Source of the DNA: Cellulomonas shaoxiangyii
GTDB taxonomy: Bacteria; Actinomycetota; Actinomycetes; Actinomycetales; Cellulomonadaceae
Assembly (NCBI RefSeq): GCF_004798685.1
Contig: NZ_CP039291.1
Span: 186,001-250,000, forward strand
Direction of reading: 5' to 3'
Length of the DNA: 64,000 nt
The translations under genes were made by a program, and so were the position numbers. Shown one piece after another: positions 1-8,703 of the stretch; positions within the stretch are counted from its first letter, which is position 1; each line of letters starts with the position of its first letter. The notes under the pieces were generated by a model. That model had not been told where the DNA came from. It did no database searches and saw only the letters and a program-made list of their open reading frames with translations.

Positions 1-126
1 GAGGCGGCCGGCTCCGGGCTCGCGGGCATCCGCCGGCGCACCGAGGCCCACGACGGGTCGCTGCAGCTCACGAGCCCGCGCGGCGGGCCGACCACCCTGG
101 AGGTGACCCTGCCGTGCGGATCGTGA
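1..126 (+). CDS. Sensor histidine kinase, C-terminal fragment
   Basis: Only the last 41 codons are in the window. They read GSGLAGIRRR followed by a short beta-rich tail, which is the G2-box end of a HATPase_c domain as found in HisKA_3 (NarX/DesK-type) kinases. The stop (124-126) lies inside the next gene, whose GTG start is at 114. The two are therefore translationally coupled and probably form a cognate kinase-regulator pair. Sensor and dimerisation domains lie outside the window, so the signal is unknown. Confidence 0.8.
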   Translation, partial: EAAGSGLAGIRRRTEAHDGSLQLTSPRGGPTTLEVTLPCGS

Positions 127-773
127 TCGGTGAGGACGACGCGCTGCTGCGCGAGGGCCTGGCGCTGCTGCTGCGGGCCGAGGGCCTGGACGTCGTCGCG
201 ACGGCGCCCGACGCCGAGGGCCTGCTCGCGGCGGTCGAGCGGCACGAGCCGGACGTCGCGATCGTCGACGTGCGGATGCCGCCCACGCACACGGACGAGG
301 GCATCCGCGCCGCGGTCGAGGCGCGCCGGCGCCGGCCGGGCCTCGCGGTGCTCGTCCTCTCGGCGTACGTCGAGCAGGCGTTCGCGACCGACCTGATGGT
401 GCACGGCGGCGCCCGCCTCGGGTACCTGCTCAAGGAGCGCGTCGGGCGGGTGGAGGAGTTCCTCGACGCGCTGCACCGGGTGGCGGCGGGCGGCACGGCG
501 ATCGACCCCGACGTGGTCGCCCAGCTGCTGACCCGGACGCGGTCCGACCCCCGTCTCGACCGGCTCAGCCCGCGGGAGCGGGAGGTCCTCGAGGTCATGG
601 CCGAGGGACTGGGCAACACCGCGATCGCGTCCCGCCTGTTCATCACCGAGGGCGCGGTGCACAAGCACATCCGCAGCATCTTCGCGAAGCTGGACCTGCC
701 GCCCGACGACGAGGCGGACCGCCGCGTCACCGCCGTCCTGCGCTACCTCGAGGACGCCCAGCGGCGGGGGTGA
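114..773 (+). CDS. LuxR/NarL-family response regulator
   Basis: A 219-residue two-domain regulator. The receiver domain spans about residues 1-125, with acidic residues E7-D9, phospho-acceptor D52 in AIVDVRMPP and the conserved Lys in YLLKERVG. The C-terminal LuxR HTH (about 150-210) begins LSPREREVLEVMAEG and has TEGAVHKHI as recognition helix. Length is normal for the family. The GTG start at 114 overlaps the upstream kinase by 13 bp, so the two are probably co-translated. The regulated genes are not evident; the next gene is convergent. Confidence 0.93.
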   Translation: MRIVIGEDDALLREGLALLLRAEGLDVVATAPDAEGLLAAVERHEPDVAIVDVRMPPTHTDEGIRAAVEARRRRPGLAVLVLSAYVEQAFATDLMVHGGARLGYLLKERVGRVEEFLDALHRVAAGGTAIDPDVVAQLLTRTRSDPRLDRLSPREREVLEVMAEGLGNTAIASRLFITEGAVHKHIRSIFAKLDLPPDDEADRRVTAVLRYLEDAQRRG

Positions 774-823
774 CCGCGGACGCACGCACGCGGCCCGGCC
801 CGGCGACGCGTCAGGTGAGAGCG

Positions 824-1696
824 TCACAGGGCCAGCAGGACCGTCACGCCCAGGACGAGGTCGATCACGGCGCACGCCTCGGCGAACCAGCGCCACGTGA
901 CGCGCCCGGCCCGGTACAGGGCCGCGTCCCAGCCGACGTGCAGGAGCCACCCGGCGGCGACGACGGGCCCGGCCACCGCCGCCGGCGCGGTCGCCGCCAC
1001 GGCGGCGAGCCCGAGGTAGAGGACGAAGCCGGCGACGTGGGCGGCGAGCAGCCGGTCGCCCCGGAACTCGCGCCGCACCGCACCGATGACGAGGTACTCG
1101 CCGCCGAGCACGACGAGCGTCCACGCGGGCAGGATGCCGGGGCGCAGCCACGAGTCGAACGTCAGGCCGAGGGCCAGGAGCGTCGGCCAGCGGTGCGCGA
1201 CGGCCTCGACCCCCCGGCCCCACGCCGTGGGCGCCGGGGCGTGGACGTGCCCGCCCGTGTACCGGTCCCGGCGCAGGAGCATCACGGCCGCCATCGCGGG
1301 CAGCATGAGGACGTGCCCGACGACGAGGGCGTCGGCCGCGGACACCAGTCCCGCCCAGTACGGCGCCAGGCCGGCCGCGAACGGCAGGACCATCGCGGCC
1401 GACATCTCGCCGACCGCCCGCGGGCCGTGCCCGCGGTGCACCATCCACACGGCCATGCCGAGGGTCATGGTCGTCGCCATGACGAGCGCCGCGGCCTCCG
1501 GGCCGGCCGCGGCCAGGTCCCACCCGACCGCGGCGGCCAGGCCTGTCGCGACGGGGGCGAGCAGGAGCATCCCGAGGAGCATGGCCAGGACCATGCCGCC
1601 GAGATGGAGGGCGAACGTCACGGCGGGCCCCCGGGGCGGGCGTGCCGTGGTCGTCGCGGTGCGGTGGTGCCCGGGTTCGTGCGTCGTGGTGATCAT
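824..1696 (-). CDS. Integral membrane protein of unknown function
   Basis: A 290-residue protein starting at ATG 1696 (MITTTHEPGHHR). A short His-rich cytoplasmic N-terminus is followed by about seven or eight hydrophobic segments, with few charged loops apart from the stretch around LLRRDRYTGGHVHAP. I do not recognise a family. It is transcribed divergently from a DesK-like histidine kinase, 109 bp away, so it may be a target of that system, but this is only positional. A longer in-frame reading upstream of 1696 crosses the kinase gene and is not credible. Confidence 0.75.
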   Translation of the reverse strand: MITTTHEPGHHRTATTTARPPRGPAVTFALHLGGMVLAMLLGMLLLAPVATGLAAAVGWDLAAAGPEAAALVMATTMTLGMAVWMVHRGHGPRAVGEMSAAMVLPFAAGLAPYWAGLVSAADALVVGHVLMLPAMAAVMLLRRDRYTGGHVHAPAPTAWGRGVEAVAHRWPTLLALGLTFDSWLRPGILPAWTLVVLGGEYLVIGAVRREFRGDRLLAAHVAGFVLYLGLAAVAATAPAAVAGPVVAAGWLLHVGWDAALYRAGRVTWRWFAEACAVIDLVLGVTVLLAL

Positions 1697-1792
1697 GGGC
1701 CCACGCTGCGGCCGGTGCGCGCCCGCGGGACCGGTGGCGTGCGCACACGATCCGGGGCGGACCGCACGGGTCCGCCGTGCGGCGAGCGCGCC

Positions 1793-1798
1793 TAGCAT
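1793..1798 (+). promoter_or_regulatory. Probable -10 of a leaderless promoter (TAGCAT)
   Basis: TAGCAT fits the actinobacterial TANNNT -10 pattern. It sits 7 nt before the GTG start of the histidine kinase at 1806, with no Shine-Dalgarno sequence between, so transcription would begin at or next to the start codon. No convincing -35 was seen. The same geometry recurs at several other genes in the window. Confidence 0.5.
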
Positions 1799-1805
1799 CA
1801 CGCGT

Positions 1806-3023
1806 GTGAGCACCCTCGCCGCGTCGCCGTGGGTGGCCGCCCCGCGCGACCGCCGGCTGGGCCGCGCGCGGGCGCTCGTGCTCGTGTGGCTCGCGACGAC
1901 GGTGTGCACGAGCCTCGTGCTGCCGGGGATCGGCCTGCTCGAGGAGCCCCGCCCGCTGTGGGTCGCGCTCGGCTCGGTCGGCATCGCGGCGTTCGCGGTG
2001 GCGTCGGCCGGGGCGGTGCACGGTGCCGTGACGCCGTGGACGCCCGCCCGCACGCGCCGGGCGTGGGCGGTGGCGCTCGTGTCGGTGTCGGTGGCGTCGC
2101 TCGTGCTCGTCGCGCCCGTCGCGGCCGGGCGGTGGGCCACGTGGTCGTGGGTCGGCGCGGGGATCGTCGGCATCGCGCCGCTGCTCGTGACGTGGCGGTG
2201 GGTCGTCGTCGTGGCGTCGGCCTGCAGCGCGGTCAGCGTGGTCGTGGCCGGGGTCGTCGGCGGGTCGCCCGTGCAGGCGCTCGTCGTGACGGGCGGCGTC
2301 GGCCTGTCCGTCGCCGCCGTCAACTGGGCGCCGGTGTGGATGTGGGCGCTGCTGGTCGACGCCGACGCCGGCCGCGACGCCCGCGCGCGCCTGGCCGCGG
2401 GCGAGGAGCGGCTGCGGTTCGCGCGCGACGTGCACGACCTGCTCGGGCACAGCCTCACCGTCATCGCGCTCAAGGCCGAGCTCGTCGCGCGCCTGCCCGT
2501 CGGCGACCCCGGGGTCCGCGCCGAGGCGGAGCAGATCCAGCGCCTGGCCACGACCGCGCTCACGGAGGTCCGCCAGGCCGTGCACGCCTACCGGTCGGTC
2601 GACCTGCGCGAGGAGGTCGCGTCCGTGCGGCAGGTGCTGGACTCCGCGGGCGTGCGGTGCACGGTCGTCGGCGACGCCGCGGCCGTCCCGGCGGAGGCCG
2701 CCGCGCGGCTCGCGCCGGTCCTGCGCGAGGCCGTGACGAACGTGCTGCGGCACAGCCGGGCGACGTGGTGCCGGGTCGAGGTCGGTGCGGACGTCGGAGC
2801 CGACGCAGGTGCGGGCGGCACCGCGACGCTCACCGTCCGCAACGACGGCGTCGACCCCCGGTCGGCCGACGCGCACGGCTCGGGGATCGAGGGTGCGGCC
2901 GGCCGCCTGGCGGACGTGGGCGGGCGGCTGCGCGTCGAGCGGCTGGGGGACGAGTTCGTGCTGCGGGCGAGCGTGCCGGTGCGCGGTGGCGCGCCGGCGG
3001 CGCCCGGAGGTGGCGCTCCGTGA
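1806..3023 (+). CDS. DesK-like sensor histidine kinase
   Basis: A 405-residue membrane kinase. Residues about 15-200 hold five or six transmembrane segments without an obvious extracellular sensor, as in DesK-type kinases. The HisKA_3 box is RFARDVHDLLGHSL, with phospho-acceptor H210. The HATPase_c domain shows an N-box (LREAVTNVLRHS) and a G-box (GSGIEGAAGRL). GTG 1806 was chosen because it opens the first hydrophobic stretch and lies just after a TAGCAT -10. Upstream in-frame sequence is the antisense of the neighbouring gene. The stop overlaps the regulator start by 4 bp. Confidence 0.92.
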   Translation: MSTLAASPWVAAPRDRRLGRARALVLVWLATTVCTSLVLPGIGLLEEPRPLWVALGSVGIAAFAVASAGAVHGAVTPWTPARTRRAWAVALVSVSVASLVLVAPVAAGRWATWSWVGAGIVGIAPLLVTWRWVVVVASACSAVSVVVAGVVGGSPVQALVVTGGVGLSVAAVNWAPVWMWALLVDADAGRDARARLAAGEERLRFARDVHDLLGHSLTVIALKAELVARLPVGDPGVRAEAEQIQRLATTALTEVRQAVHAYRSVDLREEVASVRQVLDSAGVRCTVVGDAAAVPAEAAARLAPVLREAVTNVLRHSRATWCRVEVGADVGADAGAGGTATLTVRNDGVDPRSADAHGSGIEGAAGRLADVGGRLRVERLGDEFVLRASVPVRGGAPAAPGGGAP

Positions 3024-3625
3024 TCCGCGTCCTGCTCGCCGACGACGAGGGGCTCATCCGCTCGGCCGTGGCGGCCCTGCTCGCGCTGGAGGGCGACCTC
3101 GACGTCGTCGCGCAGGCGGTCGACGGACCGGCCGCCGTCGCCGCGGCGATCGCGCACCGCCCCGACGTCGCCCTCGTCGACCTCGAGATGCCCGGGCTCG
3201 ACGGCGTGCAGGTCGCCGCGGAGATCACCCGTGCCGTACCCGCGTGCCGCGTCGTCGTCCTGACCGGCCGTGGGCGGCCCGCCCACCTGCGGCGCGCGCT
3301 CGAGGCGGGCGCGCGGGGGTTCGTCACGAAGGGGGCGTCGGGTGCGACGCTCGCCGGCGTGCTGCGCACCGTCCACGCCGGCGAGCGGTACGTCGACCCG
3401 GGGCTGGCGGCCGACGCCCTCAGCGCGCCGACCTGCCCGCTCAGCCCGCGCGAGCTCGAGGTGCTGCGCCTGGCGTCGTTCGACCTGCCGCCCGCGGTCA
3501 TCGCCCAGCGCGCGCACCTGGCGCCGGGCACGGTGCGCAACTACCTGCTCGCGGCGCAGGCGAAGCTCGACGCGTCCACCCGTGCCGAGGCGGTGCGGAC
3601 CGCCGAGCGGTTCGGCTGGCTGTAG
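3020..3625 (+). CDS. DesR-like response regulator
   Basis: A 201-residue NarL/FixJ regulator. Receiver domain about 1-120 with D8/D9, phospho-acceptor D54 in ALVDLEMPG and a Lys in GFVTKGAS. LuxR-type HTH about 135-198 opens LSPRELEVLRLA, with APGTVRNYL as recognition helix. The GTG start at 3020 overlaps the kinase stop (GTGA), marking a classical two-component operon. In DesKR systems the pair responds to membrane state; here the signal is unknown. The divergent membrane protein (824-1696) is the nearest candidate target. Confidence 0.92.
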   Translation: MIRVLLADDEGLIRSAVAALLALEGDLDVVAQAVDGPAAVAAAIAHRPDVALVDLEMPGLDGVQVAAEITRAVPACRVVVLTGRGRPAHLRRALEAGARGFVTKGASGATLAGVLRTVHAGERYVDPGLAADALSAPTCPLSPRELEVLRLASFDLPPAVIAQRAHLAPGTVRNYLLAAQAKLDASTRAEAVRTAERFGWL

Positions 3626-3671
3626 CGAGTCGCCGCGCGCCGGCGGGCGCGGCCCCGCACGGTCGCCGTCC

Positions 3672-4421
3672 TCAGGCGCCGGCGGCGCGTCGGGCGCGGG
3701 CCCGCACGACCCACCAGATGACGCCGCCGAGGACCAGGCCCGTGCCGAACGACCCGAGCAGGATCACGCCGAAGACGCCCGCGATCGACGCGAGGAGCTC
3801 CCCGACGAACGGCGCGGCGTCCTGGTCGGGGGCGATCAGCACGCGCGCGCCGTCGACGTCGGCCGGCGGTACCGCCACCTGGTACGTGCCGGACTCGGGC
3901 GCGGTGAACGCCGCGACGGACGTGATCGACCACGCGCCGACGGCGAAGCTGCTGTCGACGGCCGGGTCGCCGTCGGCGGCGAGCACCGCGCCGGAGGGCG
4001 CCTGGAGCAGCACGTCCTCGGTGAGGGCCGGGTCGGCCGGGCCGGAGCCGTCGCGCCAGGCGAGGTGCACCGCGTACCGCTGCCCGGCTTCCAGCTCGGC
4101 CGTCGTCATGCCCGGGGCGTCCGCGTCCGCGACCACGTCGGGCCCCGGTGCGCCGGACGACGTCAGCACGTCGGTGCTGAGCACGCCGACGAACGCGCGC
4201 ACCGTCAGCAGGCCGACCGCGAGCGTCGCGACGAGCACCAGCACACCGAGGGACGTCGTCACGACGGGACCGGTGAGCGAGGTGCGGCGCACGGGCGCCG
4301 GCTGCGGGGTGCCCGGCTGGTGGATCGCCGGCTGGTGGATCCCCGGCTGCGGGCTGCGGGGCTGTGGTGCGCCGGGCGGCGGTGTGCCGGGCGGGGGTGC
4401 GGGCGTCGGCGCGGCGGTCAC
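3672..4421 (-). CDS. Pro-rich-N-terminus membrane protein with two membrane segments
   Basis: 249 residues. The first about 48 residues are Pro/Gly/Gln-rich and probably cytoplasmic. A membrane segment follows (TSLGVLVLVATLAVGLLTV), then about 115 extracytoplasmic residues rich in Ala, Asp and Ser, then a C-terminal membrane segment (GVFGVILLGSFGTGLVLGG) with an Arg-rich tail. No family recognised. The GTG at 4421 is preceded 6 nt upstream by TAGCGT, so the mRNA is probably leaderless. It converges with the response regulator at 3625. Confidence 0.78.
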   Translation of the reverse strand: MTAAPTPAPPPGTPPPGAPQPRSPQPGIHQPAIHQPGTPQPAPVRRTSLTGPVVTTSLGVLVLVATLAVGLLTVRAFVGVLSTDVLTSSGAPGPDVVADADAPGMTTAELEAGQRYAVHLAWRDGSGPADPALTEDVLLQAPSGAVLAADGDPAVDSSFAVGAWSITSVAAFTAPESGTYQVAVPPADVDGARVLIAPDQDAAPFVGELLASIAGVFGVILLGSFGTGLVLGGVIWWVVRARARRAAGA

Positions 4422-4461
4422 CCTCGCACGCTAGCGGGCGCCGCGGCCGGGCGGGCCGCCC

Positions 4462-4887
4462 TCAGCGGAGCAGCTGCAGGAAGGCCGCCGCCACCAGCAG
4501 CACGCCCGCGACGACGCCCGACGCCACCGCGTGCCGCGCGCCCGGCACGCGTGCGTCGCCGGGCACCGCCTCGAGCGTCATCCACGCCGGGTCCTGCGGG
4601 TCGTAGCGGACGTCCACCGGCTGGGCGACGAGGTACCGGGCGGACGGGCGCGGGGTGCGGGGCGTGGTCTCCAGCCGCTCCGAGCCGACGTGGTAGCGCA
4701 CCGTCGGCACGGCCTGCCCGCCCACGTCCGTGACGGCGACGACCTCCCCGGAGGCGGTCCGCGCCCGGGCGAGCCGCCGGCGCGCGTCCGCCGATCCGCG
4801 CACCGACACCAGGACCGGCGCGACCAGGGCGACCGCCGCGACGACGAGCACCACCTGCACCACGAGCACGAGGGACATGACAGCCAT
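4462..4887 (-). CDS. DUF3592-like small membrane protein
   Basis: 141 residues. An N-terminal membrane segment (MSLVLVVQVVLVVAAVALVAP) leads into a soluble region with the GEVVAV, RYHVGSE and VDVRYDPQDPAWM motifs seen in DUF3592-type proteins. A C-terminal membrane segment ends in LQLLR. Function in this family is unknown. ATG 4887 and ATG 4878 are both possible starts; the choice changes only three residues. It lies between another small membrane protein and a UspA gene, on the same strand. Confidence 0.72.
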   Translation of the reverse strand: MAVMSLVLVVQVVLVVAAVALVAPVLVSVRGSADARRRLARARTASGEVVAVTDVGGQAVPTVRYHVGSERLETTPRTPRPSARYLVAQPVDVRYDPQDPAWMTLEAVPGDARVPGARHAVASGVVAGVLLVAAAFLQLLR

Positions 4888-4912
4888 CGTCGGGCATCCG
4901 CGCGCCGCGGGC

Positions 4913-5311
4913 TCAGCGACCGTCCGGTGCCTTCACCGCGAGCACGGGGCAGCGCGCGTCGAGCAGGAGGCGCTGCGCCGTCGAGCCCATGATCAGCTTG
5001 CCGACCGGCGACCGGTGCCGGATGCCGATCACCAGCAGCGACGCGTCGACCTCCGCGGCGATCGCGAGCAGCGCCTCGGTGACGTCCTTGACGACCGGCT
5101 GGCGCACCTCCGCCTCGACGCCGAGCTGCGCGAGGTGGGTGCGGACCGCGGTGACGTCGGACGCGCGGGCGAACCGGTCGTCGACGGTGGACGTGCCGGT
5201 CGTCGCGTTGACGACGAGCAGCCCCTCGCCGTGCACGCGCGCCTCCTGCGCGCCCCGCACGAGCGCGGCGTGCCCCCGGGCGTCGGCCGTCCAGCCCACG
5301 ACGACGGTCAT
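4913..5311 (-). CDS. Universal stress protein (UspA family)
   Basis: 132 residues, a single Usp domain. It opens with the beta-strand [10 protein letters not shown] and ends with the nucleotide-binding signature: [20 protein letters not shown], then CPVLAVK. The G-2x-G-9x-G(S/T) type motif suggests an ATP-binding member. The start overlaps the stop of the TctA permease gene by 4 bp, so it is translated as the last gene of the tct operon. That suggests a role tied to the transporter or its energy state, but no direct evidence is visible. Confidence 0.9.
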   Translation of the reverse strand: MTVVVGWTADARGHAALVRGAQEARVHGEGLLVVNATTGTSTVDDRFARASDVTAVRTHLAQLGVEAEVRQPVVKDVTEALLAIAAEVDASLLVIGIRHRSPVGKLIMGSTAQRLLLDARCPVLAVKAPDGR

Positions 5312-6834
5312 GACCTCACCTCTTCCTCGAGCGCGTCGATGTCGTCCTCCAGCCGCTCGGGCCCTTGCCGCCCGGGGACGAGCCGCAGCACGAGCGGCCC
5401 CAGCAGCAGCACCGCGATCACCACGTAGACGATCACCGCGACGGGCTCGCTCCACAGCGCCGCGACGTCGCCGCGCGACAGCTGCAGCGCCTGGCCGAGC
5501 TGCTCCTCGAGCCGCGGCCCGAGGATGACGCCGACGATCAGCGGCAGCACCGGCAGCCCGAACCGGCGCATCGCGAACCCGAGCGCGCCGAACAGCCCGA
5601 GCAGCGCGACGTCGAACCACTGGAAGTTCACGCTGTACGCGCCGAGCACGGCGAAGAACAGGATGCCCGCGTACAGGTACGGCCGGGGGATGCGCAGCAG
5701 CCGCGCCCACAGCGGCGCCATGGGCAGGTTGATGACGAGCAGCAGCGTGTTCGCGACGAACAGGCTGGCCAGCAGCGTCCACACGAGCTCGGGCTCCGCC
5801 TCGAACAGCTGCGGCCCGGGCTGCAGGCCGTACCCCTGCATGGCGGCGAGGATGACGGCCGCGGTGGCCGTGGTCGGCAGCCCGATCGCGAGCAGGGGGA
5901 CGAGCGTGCCGGCGGCCGACGCGTTGTTCGCCGCCTCGGGCCCGGCGACGCCCTCGATGGCGCCGTGACCGAACTCGGCCTTGTGCTTCCCGGCCAGCCG
6001 CCGCTCGGTGATGTACGACAGGAACGTCGGCATCTCGGCGCCGCCCGCGGGCAGCGCGCCGAACGGGAAGCCGAACGCGGTGCCGCGCAGCCACGGCTTC
6101 CACGAGCGGCCCCAGTCCGCGCGGTCCATCCACGGCCGCCCCACGGGGATGATCTCCAGCGGCCGCCGGCGCAGGTGCGCGGCCACCCACAGCGCCTCGC
6201 CGACCGCGAAGATCGCGACCGCGACGACGACGATGTCGATGCCGTCGGCGAGCAGGGGGTTGTCGAACGTCAGGCGCGCCTGGCCGGTCGCGGTGCCGAC
6301 GAGCCCGATCGTCAGCCCGAGCGCGAGCGAGATGAACCCCCGCAGCTTCGAGCTGCCCAGCACGGACGTGACGGCCACGAGCGCGAGCACCATGAGGGCG
6401 AAGTACGACGGCGCCCCGAGCACGACGACCCACTCGGCGACCGTCGGCGCGAGCGCGACCAGCAGCACCGTGCCGATGGTCCCGGCGACGAACGACCCGA
6501 TCGCGGCGGTCGCGAGCGCCTGCGCCGCGCGCCCCGTCTTCGCCATCTTGTTGCCCTCGAGCGCCGTGACCACCGACGACGACTCGCCCGGCGTGTTCAG
6601 CAGGATCGACGTCGTCGACCCGCCGTACATGCCGCCGTAGTAGATGCCGGCGAACATGATGAGCGCGGCGCTCGGCGACACGTTGTACGTGACGGGCAGC
6701 AGCAGCGCGACCGTCATCGCGGGGCCGATGCCGGGCAGCACGCCCACCGCCGTGCCGAGCAGCACGCCGACCACCGCGTACAGCAGGTTCTCGGGGGTGA
6801 GGGCCAGCTCGAAGCCGGTCAGCAGCGCGTCCAT
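5308..6834 (-). CDS. tctA: Tripartite tricarboxylate transporter, large permease TctA
   Basis: 508 residues, the usual length for TctA, with about 11-12 membrane segments. Family motifs are clear: [20 protein letters not shown] near residue 35, [22 protein letters not shown] near 65-85, and a matching second-half [19 protein letters not shown]. It forms the membrane channel of a periplasmic-binding-protein-dependent secondary importer for tri- or dicarboxylates. Its start overlaps the TctB stop by 1 bp (TGATG), and its stop overlaps the UspA start. The C-terminus carries an unusual acidic tail ([14 protein letters not shown]). Confidence 0.95.
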   Translation of the reverse strand: MDALLTGFELALTPENLLYAVVGVLLGTAVGVLPGIGPAMTVALLLPVTYNVSPSAALIMFAGIYYGGMYGGSTTSILLNTPGESSSVVTALEGNKMAKTGRAAQALATAAIGSFVAGTIGTVLLVALAPTVAEWVVVLGAPSYFALMVLALVAVTSVLGSSKLRGFISLALGLTIGLVGTATGQARLTFDNPLLADGIDIVVVAVAIFAVGEALWVAAHLRRRPLEIIPVGRPWMDRADWGRSWKPWLRGTAFGFPFGALPAGGAEMPTFLSYITERRLAGKHKAEFGHGAIEGVAGPEAANNASAAGTLVPLLAIGLPTTATAAVILAAMQGYGLQPGPQLFEAEPELVWTLLASLFVANTLLLVINLPMAPLWARLLRIPRPYLYAGILFFAVLGAYSVNFQWFDVALLGLFGALGFAMRRFGLPVLPLIVGVILGPRLEEQLGQALQLSRGDVAALWSEPVAVIVYVVIAVLLLGPLVLRLVPGRQGPERLEDDIDALEEEVRS

Positions 6835-7394
6835 CAGAGGATCCCGTCGAGGACGCCGGCCGGGATCGGGATGCCCAGCCCGACGTAGAAGCCGTACCAG
6901 GACGCGACCGACAGCACCGCGCCGATCAGCAGGTTGCGCACCCAGTGCCGGTTGCCGAGCACCGTCGCGGCGCCCGCGAACAGCAGCGCCCCGACCACCG
7001 CCCAGCCCAGCCAGTCGATCAGCGCGACGGTCGCGGCGAAGACGCCCGCGAGCCCGGCGAGCGTCCGCCAGTCGGTGCCCCGGTCGAGGTCGACGTCCTC
7101 GCCCGGCTCGCCCTCGGCGCGGTCGCCGCGCGCGGTCGCGACGGCCAGCAGCACCGCCAGCAGGACGAGCCCGGAGCCGATGACGTAGCCGAACGCGCCG
7201 GGCCGCACGGCCTGGTCGGCGAACCCCGGGCCGAGGCCCGCCGAGTCGACGACCGTCCAGACGCCGATCACCGCGAGCACGGCCGCGAGGGCGTACTGCG
7301 CGCGGTCGACGGGTGGGTGCTCGACCGCGGGGTGGTCCGACGTCGGCTGCCCGGGCGCGGGCCGGCCGCCCGGCACGGCGTCCGCGGCGCTCAC
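6834..7394 (-). CDS. tctB: Tripartite tricarboxylate transporter, small permease TctB
   Basis: 186 residues with four membrane segments and a charged central loop ([18 protein letters not shown]). This matches the small TctB subunit, which is poorly conserved in sequence and recognised mainly by position between tctC and tctA. GTG 7394 (VSAADAV) was chosen because it overlaps the tctC stop by 4 bp. The reading frame stays open far upstream only because it is antisense-like to tctC. Substrate cannot be told from sequence. Confidence 0.88.
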   Translation of the reverse strand: MSAADAVPGGRPAPGQPTSDHPAVEHPPVDRAQYALAAVLAVIGVWTVVDSAGLGPGFADQAVRPGAFGYVIGSGLVLLAVLLAVATARGDRAEGEPGEDVDLDRGTDWRTLAGLAGVFAATVALIDWLGWAVVGALLFAGAATVLGNRHWVRNLLIGAVLSVASWYGFYVGLGIPIPAGVLDGIL

Positions 7395-8485
7395 AGCAGC
7401 CCCAGGTCGGTCAGCGTGCTCGCCACGCGCTCGTCCTGCTCCACGAGGAACTCCTCGAACTCGTCGCCCGTCACGAACGCGTCCACCCAGCCGTTGGTCT
7501 CCAGCGCCTCCTGCCACGCGTCGGTCGCGTGCATCTGCTCGAGCAGGGCGATGTGCTGGTCGCGGACCGCGTCGCTGATGCCCGGGGGTGCCAGCACGCC
7601 GCGCCAGTTGGTGAAGACCAGGTCGATGCCGGACTCCTGCAGCGTGGGTGCGTCGACGCCGTCGAGCCGCTCCTCGCCGGACACGGCGAGCACGCGCAGC
7701 GACCCCTCGGCGATCTGCCCCTCGAACTCCGCCAGGCCCGACGTGCCGACGTCGATCTTGCTGCCGAGCAGCGCCGTGGTCAGCGGGCCGCCGCCGTCGT
7801 AGACGATGTAGTTGACCTGCGTCGGGTCGACGCCGACCGCGTCCGCGAGCTGCATGGGGAACAGGTGGTCGGGCCCGCCGGGGCTCGACCCGCCGCCGAC
7901 CCGCACGCTGCCGGGGTCGGCCGTCCAGGCGTCGACGAGGTCCTGGACCGTCCGGAACGGCGAGTCCGCCGGCACGAGCAGCCCCTCCTGCTCCTCGATG
8001 AGCTGCGCGATCGGCGTCGCGCCGCTCACCCGCGCGTCCGACCCGTTCGTGTACGTCGCGCCGACGACGCCGAGGCCCATCGTCATGAGCAGGTCCTCGG
8101 CGCCCTCCTCGTTGACGAGCCGCTGCATCGCGACCGTCCCGCTCGCGCCGGTGACGTTGCTGACCTCGAACCGCCCGGTGAGGTCCGCGGTCTCCATGAC
8201 GCGCGTCGCGGCCCGCCCGGTCTGGTCGTACCCGCCGCCGGGGGAGTTGGGGATCATCATGCGCAGCCGCCGGTTCTCGCCGCCGTCGTCGCCGCGCGTG
8301 ACCCCGCACCCGGTGAGGGCGAGGACGGCGACGAGCACGCTGACGAGGACACCGCGGGTGCGCCGTCGTCGACCCGAGGGCGACCGGTGCAGCGTCGTGG
8401 ACCCCGGGTGACCGGAACGCTGCACGAGGTGGTCGTCCTCCGCCCGGCCGCCGGTGCCGTGCGTGCGTCGACGCGTGATCGCCAT
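7391..8485 (-). CDS. tctC: Tripartite tricarboxylate transporter substrate-binding lipoprotein TctC
   Basis: 364 residues. An unusually long basic N-terminus (about 45 residues with RRRR clusters) precedes the hydrophobic core and the lipobox LALTGC. The mature protein begins with the TctC/Bug hallmark [15 protein letters not shown]. Further family signatures are the [12 protein letters not shown] loop and the late [12 protein letters not shown] segment. ATG 8485 has a strong GAGGAGG site 8 nt upstream. It is the first gene of the tctCBA-uspA operon. Whether citrate, tartrate, terephthalate or another acid is bound cannot be told. Confidence 0.94.
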   Translation of the reverse strand: MAITRRRTHGTGGRAEDDHLVQRSGHPGSTTLHRSPSGRRRRTRGVLVSVLVAVLALTGCGVTRGDDGGENRRLRMMIPNSPGGGYDQTGRAATRVMETADLTGRFEVSNVTGASGTVAMQRLVNEEGAEDLLMTMGLGVVGATYTNGSDARVSGATPIAQLIEEQEGLLVPADSPFRTVQDLVDAWTADPGSVRVGGGSSPGGPDHLFPMQLADAVGVDPTQVNYIVYDGGGPLTTALLGSKIDVGTSGLAEFEGQIAEGSLRVLAVSGEERLDGVDAPTLQESGIDLVFTNWRGVLAPPGISDAVRDQHIALLEQMHATDAWQEALETNGWVDAFVTGDEFEEFLVEQDERVASTLTDLGLL

Positions 8486-8648
8486 GCCGAACACCTCCTC
8501 GTGTCCTGCGTCGATCCTGGCCCTCCGGGACCCGGCGCGCGAGTGCGCCCGTCGTCGCGCGAGTGCACCGGTCGTTGCGGGTGCGCTCGCGCGCGGACGG
8601 GTGCCCTCGTCGCGGGGGGGGAGGTGCGGGAGGGACGGGTGGACGCGA

Positions 8649-8682
8649 CGCGGCCCCGGGGAGGGTGCTCCCCGGGGCCGCG
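8649..8682 (-). terminator. Strong GC hairpin downstream of the GH30 gene
   Basis: A 14-bp perfect stem (CGCGGCCCCGGGGA with its complement) closes a 6-nt loop. It starts 22 nt past the GH30 stop and lies upstream of tctC. There is no T-tract, as is usual in very GC-rich actinobacteria. It separates the GH30 transcript from the tct operon. Confidence 0.75.
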
Positions 8683-8703
8683 TCGGTGGTGCTGTGCCGT
8701 ACG

